Shown: piece by piece, positions 29,819 through 33,288 of the stretch
Numbering within the stretch: the stretch's first letter is position 1
Layout: each line of letters starts with the position of its first letter
Assembly: GCA_937139035.1 (NCBI GenBank)
Contig: CAKZPK010000234.1
Location: 1-33,288, forward strand
Source of the DNA: an uncultured Crocinitomix sp.
GTDB lineage: Bacteria > Bacteroidota > Bacteroidia > Flavobacteriales_D > Crocinitomicaceae
DNA: 33,288 bases
Direction of reading: 5' to 3'
The notes under the pieces: model-generated
Told to the model about the DNA's origin: nothing
The model's database searches: none
The model's input: the letters and a program-made list of their open reading frames with translations, nothing else
Position numbers and translations under genes: made by a program

Positions 29819-31264
29819 ATGATACGACCTAACTTATTATTGATACTATTATTAGTGCACCTTGGCCAAATTGATGGCTGGGCGCAAGCGAATTTCTCCG
29901 AATTGGTTTTGGATAAGTCCGTTGCTTTAGGCAATTTGGAAAATAAAGAAGGTATTGATAATCATTTTGATATCTATAATCGAATTACTAGCAGATCCAC
30001 AATAGAAAAAACGGATACTATTGCTTATTCAAATACAACTTTTAGTGCTCCTAAGGATTATTATAATTATCATTTCGTAAATCCAGTTGATTTTAACCGT
30101 GTTGAGTTTCAGGCGGTCTTTGATTTTTCTTTATCGCATTGTTTTCAGCCCGTTAATTGGCATCAGTCAGTTTTTTATAGTGAAGCATTTTTTACCTGGT
30201 CTAAATTTGATGAAGAGGTTGTTTTTTCAAGGACAACTTTTAAGAAGAATGTCGATTTTATTAGAATTGTTTTTGATCAGGACGCCGATTTTTTTCAATC
30301 GAACTTTCACGGCGTTGCAGATTTTTATGGAACAAAGTTTAACAAGGGTCTAAACTTCATTAACTCCAATTTTTATACTGCCGCCATTTACTCTTTTGCT
30401 ATTTTCAATGGTGATGCAAATTTCAGAAATGCAGCGTTTAGCGGCAAGACATTATTTAACAATTCAGAGTTAAATTCAACAGTTGATTTTTCTGGAACGC
30501 AATTCGATTCAATAGTTGATTTTTCAGGTTGTTCAATTAATGGTAACCTCATTTTTGATAATGTAACCTTGCCTAGTTTTCTTGATTTTTCAAATATTTC
30601 TAACATAAAAAACACCTTAGATTTAACGGAGGTTAAGCCGAGTGAAAAATACCGAGTTTGCAAAATTAATCTGCTCAACACAGACATATCCAAAATAAAA
30701 ATGAGGTATGATAATTTTAGATTGTGGTTTCCAGAAAACACGAGTTATGATGCAAAATGTAACGTTTACAATGCGCTTTTAACTAGTTTTCAAAACTATG
30801 GTTTTCAAACAAGTTATGAAAAATTGGACATTGAATTTCAGGAGTTTAAATTTTTGGCGAATGATCAAAAAATAAGGAATCATTTTCAGAAAATTTGGTG
30901 GAATTATGGATACGATAAAGGAGCAATATTTGCCTGGGTGCTTTGGATTGTATCAATCCTAACGCTAATTAATACACTTTTTATAAATGTATTAATGGGA
31001 AAAATTTATGAGATCAGTTTTCTTAATTACGAAAAAATTAAAGCCCGATTCAAATTGCACCACCCCATATTGAGTTTTTGTTTAAATATACCTACAGGTT
31101 TCCTTTATACACTCATTTTATTGATTGGAGGAGCGTTTGGTATGGGGTTCAATTCGAGCCAGATTAAATTCCCAAATTTTATTGGTTTGATTTATATCAT
31201 TACAATAGGACTATTGGGTATTAGTTGTACAGCCTTTATGTTGAACTATCTTTTCGAATTATAA
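29819..31264 (+). CDS. Secreted pentapeptide-repeat-type protein with C-terminal membrane helices
   Basis: After a signal peptide (MIRPNLLLILLLVHLGQIDGWAQ) comes a run of five-residue repeats from about residue 80 to 255, with Phe at every fifth position: for example VDFNRVEFQAVFDFSLSHCF, then FDEEVVFSRTTFKKNVDF and FNGDANFRNAAFSGKTLF. Such repeats form a right-handed square helix. A domain of about 110 residues without repeats follows, then three membrane helices (about 370-392, 417-444, 452-475). Repeats on the periplasmic side with a membrane anchor at the end is the likely topology. The stop overlaps the start of the next gene by one base, so the two products are coupled. Confidence 0.85.
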   Translation: MIRPNLLLILLLVHLGQIDGWAQANFSELVLDKSVALGNLENKEGIDNHFDIYNRITSRSTIEKTDTIAYSNTTFSAPKDYYNYHFVNPVDFNRVEFQAVFDFSLSHCFQPVNWHQSVFYSEAFFTWSKFDEEVVFSRTTFKKNVDFIRIVFDQDADFFQSNFHGVADFYGTKFNKGLNFINSNFYTAAIYSFAIFNGDANFRNAAFSGKTLFNNSELNSTVDFSGTQFDSIVDFSGCSINGNLIFDNVTLPSFLDFSNISNIKNTLDLTEVKPSEKYRVCKINLLNTDISKIKMRYDNFRLWFPENTSYDAKCNVYNALLTSFQNYGFQTSYEKLDIEFQEFKFLANDQKIRNHFQKIWWNYGYDKGAIFAWVLWIVSILTLINTLFINVLMGKIYEISFLNYEKIKARFKLHHPILSFCLNIPTGFLYTLILLIGGAFGMGFNSSQIKFPNFIGLIYIITIGLLGISCTAFMLNYLFEL

Positions 31265-32124
31265 TGAGCAATAAGTTAATAAAGAAACAGAGCCACAGCG
31301 CTATCATAGTTTTTTTGATGGCTACCGCCGTAATCATATTTCTTGTTCTGGCATTTTCATCTCTTCAACAGAATATCAGAAATGAAAGGTCTGCTGTTGA
31401 GAAAGAAGTTGAAATGCAAGGATTAAGTCAACAGTTGGGAGATGCTTCTGATTATCTGACTTCTGAAGTAAGAAAGTTTTGTGTGACTTTAGATCCGGTT
31501 CATCTTAGAAATTATTGGACTGAAATTAATAAAACACAAACACGAGATAAGGTTTTAAAAAGACTTAAAGAATTAGATACTCCTTTAAACGAATTTGACT
31601 TATTAAATGAGGCCAAAAACAATTCGGATGATTTAGTAAATACGGAGACCAGAGCAATGAAACTTATTTTGAGAGTTTATGAAGTACCTGATGAACAAAT
31701 GGAACCAGCTGTAGCAGATTATCAGTTGACAATGCAAGATGAGAATTTAAGTTTTAATGATAAAGTGAACTTGGCAAGGGAAATATTGTATGACGCTAAC
31801 TACAGTAAGAATAAGCAAAAAATTGCAGAACCTATTGAGGAGTTTGATAGGATAATGAGTGCACGTATTCATGATGCAACATTAAGTGCGCAGCACGATA
31901 CGGATAGATCAAGATTGATATTATTAATAGCGTTAATCTTGATTGTGCTTTATGTCATCTTTTTAACATGGTATTTATTGTATCGAATTTCTATGCCAAT
32001 GAAAAGTTACTTTTTGGACACAAGCAACGAAGATGTTAATGAAACCGAGGAGTTGAAAAAAAGCAAGGCTTTAAAAATCATTATAGAGTTTGAGGCGATC
32101 CTTAGAAAAAAGATTCGAAAATAG
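31264..32124 (+). CDS. Sensor-like two-helix membrane protein without output domain
   Basis: The ATG at 31264 shares its A with the previous stop codon, so it is preferred over an in-frame start 13 codons upstream. Two membrane helices (residues 11-34 and 217-240) enclose a helical extracytoplasmic domain of about 180 residues with GDASDYLTSEVRKFCVTLDP near 59-78, like the four-helix sensor domains of bacterial chemoreceptors, histidine kinases and diguanylate cyclases. Only 46 residues follow the second helix and they contain no kinase, GGDEF or methyl-accepting domain; they end in basic KKIRK. So it is a receptor front end without an enzyme part. Its likely partner is the coupled pentapeptide-repeat protein. 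Confidence 0.82.
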   Translation: MSNKLIKKQSHSAIIVFLMATAVIIFLVLAFSSLQQNIRNERSAVEKEVEMQGLSQQLGDASDYLTSEVRKFCVTLDPVHLRNYWTEINKTQTRDKVLKRLKELDTPLNEFDLLNEAKNNSDDLVNTETRAMKLILRVYEVPDEQMEPAVADYQLTMQDENLSFNDKVNLAREILYDANYSKNKQKIAEPIEEFDRIMSARIHDATLSAQHDTDRSRLILLIALILIVLYVIFLTWYLLYRISMPMKSYFLDTSNEDVNETEELKKSKALKIIIEFEAILRKKIRK

Positions 32125-32319
32125 CGATCTGGGTTATTGGGAGGTCTTTCGATCCTTATATCTGCTAAACCATAAAACAAAGTGCATTTTTTATGCCATA
32201 AAATACTGCGTTATTAATAGTGGTATGCTCATTTTCGTTCGACATAAACTCAACAAGCAGTAACGGTGATTCTTAAAATAGTTAATGATTATCTTATCGC
32301 TTAAAACCATAAAACACCA
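32125..32319. other. Intergenic region with a short direct repeat
   Basis: 195 bases without a gene. A motif CTAAACCATAAAACA (about 32163-32177) recurs as TTAAAACCATAAAACACC just before the next start (about 32300-32317). No terminator or promoter box is clear. Confidence 0.4.
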
Positions 32320-32904
32320 ATGAAGATAAAAAAGTCAAAAAGGCAATTGCTTTTGGGGTTGAGTATTTTGCTACTGTTATTTTGTCTTCAGAGTCAAAAT
32401 GGTGCAAATGCACAAGAGGTTAACACTCGCTCAATATCATTAGGGTATTTTGGCCCAATTCCTAATGAATCAGGTTTAAGATTGGGAGTGAATCTTCCAA
32501 TAAAAACCTTTGAAAAATCTGCATTGGTATTGAATGGGCATGTTGGCTCTTTTAACAAGAAAAATGACAACTTTAATGTATTATTGGGAGCTGAATTAGG
32601 ATGGTCATTGCAGAACCCGAGCAGCAAAAATAGACACGTTTTTTCGTTGGGTTCAGCATATCTTTTGCAAAGTGAAGTTTCGGAGTTTTCAGTGAATTTA
32701 CAAGGTAAAATTACTGTGCTTGAAAGATCATTACGCCATATTTTTATGCCAACAGTGAATTATGAATACGGGCGCCTAGTTAATGATCGACTAACTCCTT
32801 TTGGTAAAATCTCTTACGGATATCGTATGGCGTCAACCATTGAAAACGCTGGATCATTTATGTGGGAGTTTGGCATGCGAATTTTATTAAATAGTAAAGT
32901 ATAG
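32320..32904 (+). CDS. Small outer-membrane barrel-like protein
   Basis: A signal peptide (MKIKKSKRQLLLGLSILLLL and on to about residue 31, cleaved after ANA) is followed by about 165 residues with amphipathic strands: ISLGYFGPIPNESGLRLGVN, NVLLGAELGWSLQN, FSLGSAYLLQSEVSEFSVNLQGK, FGKISYGYRMAS and a final MWEFGMRILL. This is an outer-membrane barrel of unknown role. The next gene, an amine oxidase-type flavoprotein, starts 5 bases after the stop, so the two are probably one operon. Confidence 0.75.
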   Translation: MKIKKSKRQLLLGLSILLLLFCLQSQNGANAQEVNTRSISLGYFGPIPNESGLRLGVNLPIKTFEKSALVLNGHVGSFNKKNDNFNVLLGAELGWSLQNPSSKNRHVFSLGSAYLLQSEVSEFSVNLQGKITVLERSLRHIFMPTVNYEYGRLVNDRLTPFGKISYGYRMASTIENAGSFMWEFGMRILLNSKV

Positions 32905-32909
32905 GGATT

Positions 32910-33288
32910 ATGGATAGGATAGATTTTTTAAAATACACGTCGTTAGGAGGAATTGGGTTAGGAATTATGCCATCTTTATTACAATCCTGCAAAAAAGATG
33001 ATAGTATAGATGTTAACTTCAGTGGTAAAGTATTAATTATTGGTGCGGGTGCTGCAGGAATGATGACGGCTTATACTTTGAGTCAATATAATATTGACTA
33101 TACTTTAATTGAAGCTTCTTCTGTTTATGGTGGAAGGGTTAAAAAAACAGATTCTTTTGCAGATTTTCCAATTGATTTGGGTGCTGAATGGATTCATGAT
33201 AAACCTAAGGTTTTTGGCGAACTTATAAATGACGAAAATGTAGATGGTAATATAGATTTGATTTCTTATCAACCCGAATCCATTTACT
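32910..33288 (+). CDS. FAD-dependent amine oxidase-type protein, N-terminus (partial)
   Basis: The frame starts at the ATG at 32910 and runs off the window after 126 codons. The N-terminus MDRIDFLKYTSLGGIGLGIM leads to LLQSCKKDD, a possible lipobox at Cys 27, suggesting an exported or lipid-anchored protein. Next comes the Rossmann motif VLIIGAGAAGMMTAY (GxGxxG), then LIEASSVYGGRVKK and DLGAEWIH, the FAD-binding signature of the flavin amine oxidase family (monoamine oxidase, phytoene desaturase and relatives). The rest lies beyond the window. It is 5 bases after the barrel protein gene. Confidence 0.88.
   Translation, partial: MDRIDFLKYTSLGGIGLGIMPSLLQSCKKDDSIDVNFSGKVLIIGAGAAGMMTAYTLSQYNIDYTLIEASSVYGGRVKKTDSFADFPIDLGAEWIHDKPKVFGELINDENVDGNIDLISYQPESIY

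Overview
The window looks like part of a chromosome from a Bacteroidota bacterium, most likely a marine or aquatic member of Flavobacteriales. The DNA is AT-rich, ribosome-binding sites are weak, and several families typical of or common in Bacteroidota are present: a DUF2723 giant membrane protein, DUF5723 and PorT-like outer-membrane barrels, and a DUF3127 OB-fold protein. The tRNA-Gln gene is preceded by an exact match to the Bacteroidota housekeeping promoter (TTTG, 19 bases, TAnnTTTG). The lineage is inferred from protein families and promoter type only.

Layout. Positions 1-68 hold the start of a leftward membrane-protein gene. Positions 128-1961 are a rightward trio: an unknown protein, a PPP-type phosphatase and a DUF4291 protein. 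Positions 1992-7480 are leftward: a tandem pair of anchored paralogues, an RluE-like pseudouridine synthase, a degenerate phosphoesterase lipoprotein, a YceI protein, a small secreted protein, and a flavin reductase-like/DUF3127 operon. Positions 7595-10984 hold a PLP decarboxylase and a glycine-rich VapA-reminiscent protein (leftward), divergent from an unknown 248-residue protein. Positions 10985-13070 are a tightly packed 7TM protein, NarL-type histidine kinase and response regulator. Positions 13529-16530 form an ECF sigma-factor locus: a TonB-domain protein, the sigma factor, an anti-sigma factor and an outer-membrane barrel. A shared promoter motif precedes three transcription units there.

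Positions 16826-18521 hold a secreted HExxH protein and a barrel. Positions 18530-25709 are leftward: an ICMT-like methyltransferase with a small partner, a DUF5723 protein, and a polysaccharide deacetylase encoded 7 bp after the DUF2723 (GT117-type) protein. A tRNA-Gln with its own promoter and terminator follows at 26041-26113.

To the right of the tRNA the character changes to an accessory region. A second, decayed copy of the tRNA 3' end and terminator lies about 155 bp downstream, REP-like palindromes sit around and inside it, and gene fragments alternate with unfamiliar genes (a five-helix membrane protein, a possible DUF6414 protein, a lipoprotein). A pentapeptide-repeat membrane protein is then translationally coupled to a sensor-like membrane protein that has no output domain. 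The window ends with a small barrel protein and the beginning of an amine oxidase-type flavoprotein.

The observations most worth follow-up are the shared ECF promoter motif, the duplicated acidic tail behind the DUF3127 gene with a REP-like element between the copies, the tRNA 3'-end scar, the repeated gene fragments upstream of the accessory genes, and the decarboxylase/glycine-rich/248-residue cluster. I cannot show that any of them is a new system from sequence alone.
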